A stretch of DNA of 64,000 nt from Streptomyces sp. DH41 (lineage in GTDB: Bacteria; Actinomycetota; Actinomycetes; Streptomycetales; Streptomycetaceae): NCBI RefSeq assembly GCF_029813785.1, contig NZ_JARVKY010000006.1:248001-312000 (forward strand). The letters are read 5' to 3'. A model generated the notes under the pieces. The model had not been told where the DNA came from. It ran no database searches and saw nothing but the letters and a program-made list of their open reading frames with translations. The position numbers and the translations under genes were made by a program. Numbering within the stretch: the stretch's first letter is position 1; each line of letters opens with the position of its first letter. Of the stretch, positions 34,212 through 41,709 are shown one piece after another.

Positions 34212-35177
34212 ATGAGAAGTTCAGCGATCGCGGTCTCGGGGCTGCGCAAGGCACATGGTGACAAGGTCGTGCTCGACGGCGTCGACTTCCATGTCGCCGA
34301 GGGGTCGGTCTTCTCCCTGCTCGGCCCGAACGGGGCGGGTAAGACGACTACCGTCAACGTCCTGACGACACTGATGAAGGCCGACGCCGGCACGGTGCGC
34401 GTCGCCGGGCACGACGTGGTGACCGAGACCCGGCAGGTGCGCGCGGCCATCGGCGTGACCGGCCAGTTCGCCGCGGTCGACGAGCTGCTGTCGGGCCGGG
34501 AGAACCTGCGGCTGATGGTGGACCTGAAGCGCGTGCGCTCGGGCGACCAGGTCGTCACGCGGCTGCTGCGGCGGTTCGACCTGGAGGAGTCGGCGGACAA
34601 GCTGGCGGGGACCTACTCCGGCGGAATGCGCCGCAAGCTGGACCTGGCGATGACGCTCGTCGGCGATCCGCGGATCATCTTCCTGGACGAGCCGACGACG
34701 GGTCTGGACCCGCGCAGCCGGCGCACCATGTGGAGCATCGTCCGCGAGCTGGTGGCCGACGGCACCACCGTCTTCCTCACCACCCAGTACCTGGAGGAGG
34801 CCGACCAGCTCGCCGACCAGATCGCCGTGCTCGACAAGGGCCGGCTGGTCGCCCGGGGCACCCCCGAGGACCTCAAGCGCCAGATCCCCGGCACCCACGT
34901 CCGGCTCCGGTTCGCCGACGCCCACGAACTCGACACGGCGGCACGGCTGTTCACCGGCGCCACGCGGGACGACGAGGAGCTGACCCTGCGGGTGCCCAGC
35001 GACGGCGAGTCGAGGTCGCTGCGGCTCCTGCTCGACCGGCTCGACGAACACACGCTCAACGCACAGGGCTTCTCCGTGCACACACCGGACCTCGACGACG
35101 TCTTCCTCGCCCTGACCGACACCACCGGCGCCGCGGTCGCCGACGAGCACACGAGCAAGGAGGCGATCGCGCGATGA
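34212..35177 (+). CDS. DrrA-type ABC transporter ATP-binding protein
   Basis: 321 residues with Walker A GPNGAGKTT, the signature YSGGMRRKLDLA and Walker B IIFLDEPTTGLD, plus the C-terminal extension typical of daunorubicin-resistance DrrA ATPases. It would energise export of the finished peptide and so confer self-resistance. ATG 34212 has GGAGGAAGG upstream. It overlaps the permease gene by ATGA. Confidence 0.95.
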   Translation: MRSSAIAVSGLRKAHGDKVVLDGVDFHVAEGSVFSLLGPNGAGKTTTVNVLTTLMKADAGTVRVAGHDVVTETRQVRAAIGVTGQFAAVDELLSGRENLRLMVDLKRVRSGDQVVTRLLRRFDLEESADKLAGTYSGGMRRKLDLAMTLVGDPRIIFLDEPTTGLDPRSRRTMWSIVRELVADGTTVFLTTQYLEEADQLADQIAVLDKGRLVARGTPEDLKRQIPGTHVRLRFADAHELDTAARLFTGATRDDEELTLRVPSDGESRSLRLLLDRLDEHTLNAQGFSVHTPDLDDVFLALTDTTGAAVADEHTSKEAIAR

Positions 35178-35935
35178 GCACCGTCTCGACGGCACTGACC
35201 GATTCGTCGATCATGCTGCGCCGCAATCTGAAGCACACGATGCGCAACCCGGTCACGGTGTTCAACGGGGTCCTGCTCCCGATCGTGATCATGCTCATGT
35301 TCGTCAAGGTGTTCGGTGGCGCGTTCAGCGTCGGTGACGACTACATCGACTACGCGACCCCGGGCCTGCTCGTGATGGCCATCAGCTACGGGCTGGGGGC
35401 CACCGCGACGGCCGTGAACGACGACATGACCAAGGGCGTCATCAACCGGTTCAAGGTCATGGACGTCTCCCGCGGATCCGTCCTGACCGGGCACGTCGTC
35501 GTCACCACCGTGCGCTGCGTGGTGGCCTGCGCGGCCATCGTCGCGGTGGCCTTCGCGATGGGCTTCGACCCGGACGCGAGCGGCCTGGAGTGGCTGGGCG
35601 CGATCGGTCTGATCCTGCTGCTCAGCTTCGCGGCGGGCTGGCTCACCGTCGCCGTGGGGCTGGCCGCCAAGACCGCGGAGTCGGCGGGCATGGCCACCGT
35701 GCCGCTGATCATGCTGCCGTTCCTCAGCAGCGCGTTCGTGCCCGCGGACACCATGGGGGCGGGCGTACGGCAGTTCGCGGAGTACCAGCCCTTCACCCCG
35801 GTCATCGAGGCGCTGCGCGGGCTGCTGACCGGCAACCCGTCCAGCGGCGACACGTTCGCGGCCCTCGCCTGGTGCGCCGGGTTCGCCGTCCTCGGGTACG
35901 TGTGGGCGGTCTCCACGTTCAAGAAGCGAGCGTGA
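35174..35935 (+). CDS. DrrB-type ABC-2 transporter permease
   Basis: 253 residues with about six hydrophobic segments and the ABC-2 membrane-protein pattern, including the PFxSSAFVPxxTM segment seen in DrrB-like permeases. It is translationally coupled to the DrrA-type ATPase, and the two form a two-component exporter. Its last 17 bp overlap the 3' end of the convergent GtrA-like gene. Confidence 0.94.
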   Translation: MSTVSTALTDSSIMLRRNLKHTMRNPVTVFNGVLLPIVIMLMFVKVFGGAFSVGDDYIDYATPGLLVMAISYGLGATATAVNDDMTKGVINRFKVMDVSRGSVLTGHVVVTTVRCVVACAAIVAVAFAMGFDPDASGLEWLGAIGLILLLSFAAGWLTVAVGLAAKTAESAGMATVPLIMLPFLSSAFVPADTMGAGVRQFAEYQPFTPVIEALRGLLTGNPSSGDTFAALAWCAGFAVLGYVWAVSTFKKRA

Positions 35936-36437
35936 CGCGGGCCGGCTCGCCCGGCATCCTCTTCAGCGCCGCCCCGGTGAGGCATGTGCCGCCGGGGCGG
36001 CGCCGCGCTGTCCGCCCGCCCCGTGCGAAGACCACGAGCCGCAGCACCAGGAACCGGCCCACACCGGCGAACGCCGAGGCGGACAGGTAGACGGCCTGCT
36101 CCAGCACCGCGCCGGGCGCCGCCACCAGCAGGTGCAGGACGAGCGTCGCCGCGCACGTCACCGCGTACGCGACCGCGGCCGACCCGGCCGACTGCGTGTG
36201 CTGGCGCCGGGTCGCGCGCCCGCCGGCGCCGAAGGTGAAGCGGGCGTGCAACTCGGTGGCGAGGAGCGTGGACGCCACGGTGATCACGGCGTTGGCCAGC
36301 GCCCAGGGGAGCCGGGTGGCGAGGGCCGCCACGGCGAAGCTGGAGGCGAGTCCCACTCCGCCACCGCAGAGCACGAAGCGCGCGAAGGCCGCGCAGGCGC
36401 CGGGTGCCGTCCCCGGCCGACGTGGTGCTGTCTCCAT
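35919..36437 (-). CDS. GtrA-like small membrane protein
   Basis: 172 residues with four predicted membrane segments and the GtrA pattern: an N-terminal RFVLCGGGVGLASS segment, a HARFTF motif after the second helix, and a fourth segment ending FLVLRLVVF. GtrA-family proteins are linked to moving lipid-linked sugars or to cell-envelope glycosylation. No glycosyltransferase lies nearby, so a role in this pathway is unclear. ATG 36437 has AAGGGGG upstream; an upstream extension of the frame looks non-coding. Confidence 0.75.
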   Translation of the reverse strand: METAPRRPGTAPGACAAFARFVLCGGGVGLASSFAVAALATRLPWALANAVITVASTLLATELHARFTFGAGGRATRRQHTQSAGSAAVAYAVTCAATLVLHLLVAAPGAVLEQAVYLSASAFAGVGRFLVLRLVVFARGGRTARRRPGGTCLTGAALKRMPGEPARVTLAS

Positions 36438-36738
36438 GGTCCGGCCCCCTTTCTGGCTCACTCGCAACATCGTGGTGCCATCGTGGCACACCGATGGCGC
36501 CACGTCGAGGCGTTTTTGCGGTGACGGTCGCTGCGCAGGGAGCGCGCGGCGAATTCCGGTCATGTTGGAGTCCGGGCACCGTGATCCTCCGGCCTGGCGC
36601 TTCAAGGGGTGTGGCCGTTCACTTGGCCCCGGCTCGGCGGGCGACGGGGCCAGAATGGCTCGGTGTGGCGCTACGCGTGTGCCATGGTGGAGTCACCGGT
36701 GTTGGCCGGTGCCCAGCCGTGCTGCGAAAGGAAACCCG
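36438..36738. promoter_or_regulatory. Divergent promoter region between GtrA-like gene and P450
   Basis: 301 bp with no gene that I can support. It contains an inverted repeat GTGCCA-TCG-TGGCAC (36475-36489) about 40 bp upstream of the GtrA-like start. No GTCC-N8-GGAC site was found here, so this P450 may be outside that regulon. Confidence 0.5.
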
Positions 36739-37965
36739 ATGAGCCAGACGGTTCCCGTCCCGAACGGCCTGCCCACGGAGCGGGACGCGGGCCCCTTCGA
36801 CCCGCCCCGCGCGATCACCCGGCTGGCCACGGCCCGCCCGGTCAGCCCCCTGCTCTTCCCCGACGGACACGAGGGCTGGCTGGTCACCGGCTACGAGGAA
36901 GTGCGCCGGCTCATGGCCGACACCCGCTTCAGCTCCCGGCAGGACCTCGGGGTGCTGCACGTGCCCTACGACGTCCCCGGCATGCCCGTCCCCACCGAAC
37001 CCTCCCCGCAGATCCCGGGCGTCTTCATCGCCATGGACCCGCCGGACCACACCCGGCTGCGGCGCAGGCTCACCGGTGCCTTCACCGTCAAGCGGATGAA
37101 GGAGCTGGAGGAGAACATCACCGACGTCGCCGAACGGCAGCTGGACGCCATGGCACGGCTGACCCCGCCGGTCGACCTGGTCGAGGAGTTCGCGCTGCCG
37201 GTGCCCTCACTGGTCATCTGCGAACTGCTCGGCGTCCCCTACGAGGACCGGGCGACCTTCCAGAGCAACACCGCCAAGTTCCTCGTCAGGGACCAGGCGT
37301 TCGACGAGAAGATGGCCGCGTACGGCGCCATGACCGCGTACCTCGCCGAACTGGTCACCCGCAAGCGCGCCGAACCCGGCGAGGACATCCTGTCCGACCT
37401 GGCCCGCCAGGAGGACCTCACCGTCGAGGAACTGACCGGCTGCGCCTTCCTGCTGCTGCTCGCCGGCCACGAGACCACCGTCAACCAGCTCTCGCTCGGC
37501 ACCTTCGCGCTCCTGGAGCACCCCGAGCAGCTGGCCGCCCTGCGGGCCGACCCGGAGCTGATCCCCGACGCCGTCGAGGAACTCATGCGCTACCTGTCCG
37601 TCGCCGACATCTTCTACCGGTACGCCACCGAGGACATCGAGCTGGGCGGCGAGACCATCGGCGAGGGGTCGACCGTCGTCGTCTCCCTGCTGGCCGCCAA
37701 CCGCGACCCCCGGCGCTTCGAGAACCCCGACACCCTCGACATCCGCCGCGGGGCACGCGGACACCTGGCCTTCGGCCATGGCGTCCACCAGTGCCTCGGC
37801 CAGCAACTGGGCCGCATCGAGATGCGCGCCGGATTCGGCGGACTGCTGCGCCGCTTCCCGACCCTGCGGCTCGCCGTCCCCGCCGACGAGGTGCCGCTGA
37901 GGACCGACATGAACATCTACGGCGTCCACGAACTGCCGGTCACCTGGACGAAGACGGCCCCCTGA
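36739..37965 (+). CDS. Cytochrome P450 (first copy)
   Basis: 408 residues with the complete bacterial P450 set: I-helix AGHETT, K-helix EELMRYL (ExxR) and heme-binding FGHGVHQCLG (Cys near residue 352). It resembles CYP105/107-type tailoring enzymes. ATG 36739 has GAAAGGAAA upstream. It stands alone between the exporter block and a DUF4097 gene. Possible substrates are the acyl alpha-carbon (azinothricin-type acyl groups carry a 2-hydroxyl), a Pip ring or a side chain. Ferredoxin and reductase genes are not in the window. Confidence 0.93.
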   Translation: MSQTVPVPNGLPTERDAGPFDPPRAITRLATARPVSPLLFPDGHEGWLVTGYEEVRRLMADTRFSSRQDLGVLHVPYDVPGMPVPTEPSPQIPGVFIAMDPPDHTRLRRRLTGAFTVKRMKELEENITDVAERQLDAMARLTPPVDLVEEFALPVPSLVICELLGVPYEDRATFQSNTAKFLVRDQAFDEKMAAYGAMTAYLAELVTRKRAEPGEDILSDLARQEDLTVEELTGCAFLLLLAGHETTVNQLSLGTFALLEHPEQLAALRADPELIPDAVEELMRYLSVADIFYRYATEDIELGGETIGEGSTVVVSLLAANRDPRRFENPDTLDIRRGARGHLAFGHGVHQCLGQQLGRIEMRAGFGGLLRRFPTLRLAVPADEVPLRTDMNIYGVHELPVTWTKTAP

Positions 37966-37983
37966 GCCGCCGGCCGGGAGGGG

Positions 37984-38826
37984 TCAGGGCTTGGCGCGGC
38001 GGACGTCGATGTTGCCGTGGCGGGTGCGGGCCCGGATCGTGACCGTGTCCTCGAAGCCGCCCGGAGCGTCGGAGGCGGTGAGGGTGTTGCGCACCTGACC
38101 GGACCCGGAGTGGGCGTCGAGCCAGGCGGCCGTGCCGTGCCGGACGCCCACCTCGATGGCGCCGGTGGAGGTCTCCAACTGGACGGTGCCCCGGGCCACC
38201 TCGCCCAGCCGTACGGCACCGTGCGCGGTGGTCGCGGTGACCGAGTCCTCGGCGCGGGCGATGTCGATGTCGCCGTGGGCGCCGCTGACCCGCAGCTCGC
38301 CGGTGGCCGCGCCGACGGTCGTGGTGCCGTGCGAGTTCTTCAGGACGGCGGGACCGTCCAGGAGACCGGCGCGGACACTGCCCGAGCTGGTGGTGATCCC
38401 GGCGGCGCCCGCCACGCGGTCCACGGTGACCGAGCCGTGGGAGGCGGTGACCGTCAGCGGACCGGTCGCGTCGAGGCGGACGTCTCCGGAGGAGGTCTTC
38501 ACCCGGACCTCGCCGAGCCGCCCCTCGCCGAACACCTGTGTCCAGGCACCGGTCAGGTCGACGCGCGAACCCGTCGGCAGATCGACGGACACATCGACGG
38601 TGCCGGTGCGGCCGAACAGGCCCGACTTGGGGGTGCGCACGGTCAGGACGCCGCCCACGCACGCGACCTCGGTCTGGCCGGCCGCCCGGACGTCCAGATC
38701 CTTGGCCGGGTCGCGGGGCCGTACCTCGACGACGGTGTCGGCGCGGTCGCCGGCGGTGAACTGGATGGACCCGGCCTCCACGCGCGCGATGACCGAGATC
38801 GCCTCGGGAGTGTCGAAGGAGGACAT
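37984..38826 (-). CDS. DUF4097-family beta-repeat protein
   Basis: 280 residues made mostly of short repeated beta-strand units rich in Gly-Asp/Ser-Val (for example TSSGDVRL, TSSGSVRA, GAHGDIDI, TTAHGAVRL), the DUF4097 repeated beta-helix pattern. No signal peptide or membrane segment is visible. Function is unknown. It follows a ribbon-helix-helix protein in the same direction by about 50 bp, a pairing I recognise from many Streptomyces genomes, and looks like a general genomic gene pair and not a biosynthetic one. Confidence 0.85.
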   Translation of the reverse strand: MSSFDTPEAISVIARVEAGSIQFTAGDRADTVVEVRPRDPAKDLDVRAAGQTEVACVGGVLTVRTPKSGLFGRTGTVDVSVDLPTGSRVDLTGAWTQVFGEGRLGEVRVKTSSGDVRLDATGPLTVTASHGSVTVDRVAGAAGITTSSGSVRAGLLDGPAVLKNSHGTTTVGAATGELRVSGAHGDIDIARAEDSVTATTAHGAVRLGEVARGTVQLETSTGAIEVGVRHGTAAWLDAHSGSGQVRNTLTASDAPGGFEDTVTIRARTRHGNIDVRRAKP

Positions 38827-38876
38827 GGCGGCCCCGTCTGGTGAGGTGGGTGACGTGGTACGGGAAGCGGGCGCGG

Positions 38877-39395
38877 TCAGCGTACCCAGCCCGTGAGGCT
38901 CTGTCCGGCGCCGCGGGCCTTCTCCGCCGTACGCGGCGGGGCGCCGCCGTCGACCGCGGCCGCCACGGCGCGCACCAGCCACGCGTTGACCGACAGGCCC
39001 TCACCGGACGCGGCCTCCTCGGCGCGGACCTTGAGGTGGGCCGGCAGGCGCAGGTTGACGCGGACGGTGCCGCCCTCGTCGCCCGCGGGCGGGGCGGGGG
39101 GCCGCGGCGGTTCGGCGGGCGTGGCGGGCTGCCCGGCACCATCGCCTTCGGCGAGCGGCAGGGTCACCACGAAGTCGGGGTCGAGCCCCCGCAGCCGTAC
39201 GTCGACCGAGCCCGGGGCGAGTTCACGGGTGATCTCGTCCATCGCGGCGGAGAGCACGCTGAGCATCGTCAGCCGGGCCGCCGACTCCAGGGGAGCGGAC
39301 AGCCGGTCGGCCAGCTCGCGGGCTTCGCCCCCGCCGGCCTCGGCGGCCACCGCGAGGGTGCGGCGGAGGGTGTCGACGTACGGCGTGAGGTCCAT
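38877..39395 (-). CDS. Ribbon-helix-helix (HicB/Arc-like) protein
   Basis: 172 residues. The C-terminal third reads TVRVNLRLPAHLKVRAEEAA followed by a GLSVNAWLVRAV helix, an Arc/MetJ ribbon-helix-helix DNA-binding unit as in HicB-type antitoxins. A Pro-rich linker separates it from a helical N-terminal half. No toxin partner is adjacent; the next gene is the DUF4097 protein. Its start codon lies in an ATGACGTCAT palindrome, and a GGTATTACC palindrome lies about 15 bp upstream, which may be its own operator. Confidence 0.8.
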   Translation of the reverse strand: MDLTPYVDTLRRTLAVAAEAGGGEARELADRLSAPLESAARLTMLSVLSAAMDEITRELAPGSVDVRLRGLDPDFVVTLPLAEGDGAGQPATPAEPPRPPAPPAGDEGGTVRVNLRLPAHLKVRAEEAASGEGLSVNAWLVRAVAAAVDGGAPPRTAEKARGAGQSLTGWVR

Positions 39396-39535
39396 GACGT
39401 CATGGTGGTATTACCGTGGCGCCATACGCAAGCCTGGTGAGCTGCGACGAAGCGGGGCCCCGGCGCCCGGGGGGAACGGCGGGGCGCCGGGGTGGTGCGC
39501 GGTGGCGCCGTCGTGGCGCGGTGGCCGATGGCCGC

Positions 39536-41053
39536 TCACCCCCGCAGGGCCGGACCGAACCAGGTGGTGAGGGCCGTCCGGAGCGCGGAGAGGTCGAGGG
39601 GACCGCCGGCGGCGGCCGCCCACGCGACATGGCCGTCGGGCCGGATGAGCAGCGCGGCGGGAGCGGGGACGTCGCCGATGGCCGGGACCGTCCAGAGGTC
39701 GTCCGCGCTGCGTGCCTCGACCAGGTCGACGCGGTCGGCCCAGCCCTTGACCTCCGCCGCCACCTCGGCACTGCCGCCCAGGTCGAGCAGGACGGGCCGG
39801 GCGGCGTGCAGCAACTCGTGGACGAACGCGGGACCGTCGGACGTGTCGAGGTCGGCGTCGGGGACCCGGCGGCCCTCGAGCGGGTGGTCGCCGTCGACCG
39901 GGTAGCGGATGTCCAGCGCGTTCAGCATGTGGCGCAGGTGCCGGTTGACGTCGTCGAACACCATGAGCGAGCCGAACACCTCGCGCAGCGCGTCCGTCTG
40001 GGCGCCGGGGCGGACCAGCGCCGACTGGGCGCGGGTGTTCTGCAGCACGCGCTCACCGACGGGGTGGCGCTCGGTGTGGTAGCTGTCCAGGAGACTCTCC
40101 GGCGCCTGGCCGCGCACCACCGCGGCGAGCTTCCAGCCGAGGTTCACCGCGTCCTGCACACCCATGTTCAGGCCCTGGCCCCCGGCCGGGAAGTGGATGT
40201 GCGCGGCGTCGCCCGCGAGCAGCACCCGGCCCGTCCGGTACTGGGCCGCCTGCCGGGCGGCGTCGGTGAACCGGGAGGTCCACCGGGGGGCGCGCATGCC
40301 GAAGTCGGTGCCCGCGATCCTGATCAGCGACTCCCTGAGCTGCTCGAACGTCACCGGCTCGTCGCGCTCGGGGACGCGGTCGTACTCCGAGGTGATCACC
40401 CGGTACCAGCCGGGCTCGAACGCGATCGCCGAGTAGTCGCCGGCCGGGCGGCGCCGAACCCAGACGTAGTCCTCGGGCAGGTCGGGCAGTTCGACGTCGC
40501 CGATCAGCGCGGTCATCGTCGGCTCGGTGCCGGGGAAGTCGACGCCCGCGAGCTTGCGCACGGTGCTGCGCCCGCCGTCGCAGCCCACCAGGTAGCGGGC
40601 GCGCAGCGTCTCGGGCGCCGCCTCCCCGGTGTCCAGCCGGACCGTCACGCCGGTCTCGTCCTGGCTCAGGCCGCTCACCGGGGACGACCAGCGGATCCGC
40701 ACGCCGAGCCCGGTCGCCCACTCCTCCAGCAGCCGCTCGACGGCGGACTGCAGGATCATCAGCGGATACGGGTGCCGGGACTCGGACTCGTCGAAGTCCA
40801 GGTAGAGCCCGGAGAAGTGGCCCACCGGCTGCGGTTCGCCCTGAGCGAGGAAGCGGTCCAGGACGCCGCGCTGGTCGAGCACCTCCAGGGTGCGGGAGTG
40901 GATCCCGCCGGCCCGCGACTCGCCCGTCCGCTCCGCGAGCCGATCGACCACCAACACGTCGGCGCCCGCCAGCCGCAGCTCACAGGCGAGCATCAGACCG
41001 GTCGGCCCGGCGCCCGCGATGACCACGTCCGCGTCCATGCCGGAGTTTCCCAC
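39536..41053 (-). CDS. Class A flavin-dependent hydroxylase (RdmE/MhpA-like)
   Basis: About 505 residues in the PHBH-like family of aromatic-polyketide hydroxylases: N-terminal VVIAGAGPTGLMLACEL, central YLVGCDGGRSTVR, and GDAAHIHFPAGGQGLNMG for FAD ribityl binding, with the C-terminal thioredoxin-like extension usual in this subgroup. I prefer GTG 41053, which has a GGGGGG run 5 nt upstream; ATG 41038 is the alternative. It is divergent from the PCP-P450-PKS operon across a region with two operator-like palindromes. There is no aromatic substrate in view, so it may hydroxylate the beta-keto acyl chain at its activated alpha-carbon. That is a guess. Confidence 0.88.
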   Translation of the reverse strand: MGNSGMDADVVIAGAGPTGLMLACELRLAGADVLVVDRLAERTGESRAGGIHSRTLEVLDQRGVLDRFLAQGEPQPVGHFSGLYLDFDESESRHPYPLMILQSAVERLLEEWATGLGVRIRWSSPVSGLSQDETGVTVRLDTGEAAPETLRARYLVGCDGGRSTVRKLAGVDFPGTEPTMTALIGDVELPDLPEDYVWVRRRPAGDYSAIAFEPGWYRVITSEYDRVPERDEPVTFEQLRESLIRIAGTDFGMRAPRWTSRFTDAARQAAQYRTGRVLLAGDAAHIHFPAGGQGLNMGVQDAVNLGWKLAAVVRGQAPESLLDSYHTERHPVGERVLQNTRAQSALVRPGAQTDALREVFGSLMVFDDVNRHLRHMLNALDIRYPVDGDHPLEGRRVPDADLDTSDGPAFVHELLHAARPVLLDLGGSAEVAAEVKGWADRVDLVEARSADDLWTVPAIGDVPAPAALLIRPDGHVAWAAAAGGPLDLSALRTALTTWFGPALRG

Positions 41054-41123
41054 GTTGTCCCCCCTCTGAATTCCTGCTCTCGGGATTTCCAGTGCGTTCC
41101 AGCGGTAATCCAGTAAGCCTCCA

Positions 41124-41185
41124 GGGCCCGTCCGGCACATTCCGTCGTCCGCTCGCGGGGCAGGCGGAATGTTCCGGACGGGCCC
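41124..41185. repeat. Large inverted repeat, 21-bp arms with one mismatch
   Basis: The left arm 41124-41144 (starting GGGCCCGTCCGG) and right arm 41165-41185 (ending CCGGACGGGCCC) pair over 21 bp with a single mismatch around a 20-nt loop. It lies in a divergent promoter region, where a terminator is less expected, so it may be an attenuator in the hydroxylase leader or a large operator dyad. Confidence 0.6.
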
Positions 41186-41216
41186 CGTGGCGCCTCGCAT
41201 CATTTCCACTCGCCCT

Positions 41217-41232
41217 GTCCCGCCGGCGGGAC
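41217..41232. promoter_or_regulatory. Operator-like palindrome, copy 4
   Basis: GTCCCGCCGGCGGGAC is a perfect 16-bp palindrome of the GTCC-N8-GGAC family, with centre CGCCGGCG in place of the GTCGAC-type centre of copies 1-3. It is exactly repeated at 41397 and 62199. Confidence 0.75.
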
Positions 41233-41396
41233 GGTTTCGGCGAGCGGATGCCGCGGGGGTTTCAGCATGCGAGGGCGCGGGCCCATCCTCAACCTCACCG
41301 GCCGACGCGAGTCGGCGGGCCGCCGGCACGGTGGGAGCGGACCCGCGTTCACGCGACACTCGATCCGGCCATTCACTCGGCCCTTCAAGGGATTTC

Positions 41397-41412
41397 GTCC
41401 CGCCGGCGGGAC
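41397..41412. promoter_or_regulatory. Operator-like palindrome, copy 5
   Basis: A perfect 16-bp duplicate of copy 4, ending about 30 bp before the ATG of the PCP gene and just upstream of its GGAGGAAGG ribosome site. Confidence 0.75.
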
Positions 41413-41442
41413 GGCGGAAAAGAGCTCGGCGGAGGAAGGAAA

Positions 41443-41709
41443 ATGGCAATGGAGCGACAGGCCGCGCCTTCGAGTGCGCCGGTTTCCCTGGTGCGGGAAA
41501 TAGCGGAGCTGTGGGGAGAGTGCCTGGGCCGTGAGGTCGGGGCGGAGGACGACTTCTTCGCGCTGGGCGGCAACTCACTGGCCGGGATCAAAATCATCGA
41601 GAGGGTGGCCGAGGACTACGGCGTCCAGCTCTCCGTACGCGACTTCTACCTGGCGGGAACCCCGGCCCGCAACGCCGACTTGATCGAAAAGGGGAGGGCG
41701 GGGACGTGA
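41443..41709 (+). CDS. Freestanding peptidyl carrier protein (second copy)
   Basis: 88 residues, one carrier domain with the phosphopantetheine site in AEDDFFALGGNSL. ATG 41443 has GGAGGAAGG 4 nt upstream. Its stop overlaps the start of the P450 gene (GTGA), and that P450 overlaps the Cys-type thioesterase-like gene, so the three are made together. I infer that an amino acid is tethered here, hydroxylated by the P450 and handed on. No A domain lies beside it; the freestanding A domain 29 kb to the left is the only one in view. Confidence 0.92.
   Translation: MAMERQAAPSSAPVSLVREIAELWGECLGREVGAEDDFFALGGNSLAGIKIIERVAEDYGVQLSVRDFYLAGTPARNADLIEKGRAGT

Larger units (their letters stand above)
41054..41442. 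promoter_or_regulatory. Divergent control region of the flavin hydroxylase and the PCP-P450-PKS operon
   Basis: This 389-bp spacer has no supportable gene. It holds a 21-bp-arm inverted repeat (41124-41185) and two identical 16-bp operator-like palindromes (41217-41232 and 41397-41412) exactly 180 bp apart. The second lies about 30 bp before the PCP start, where a bound protein would block or steer initiation. Confidence 0.65.
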
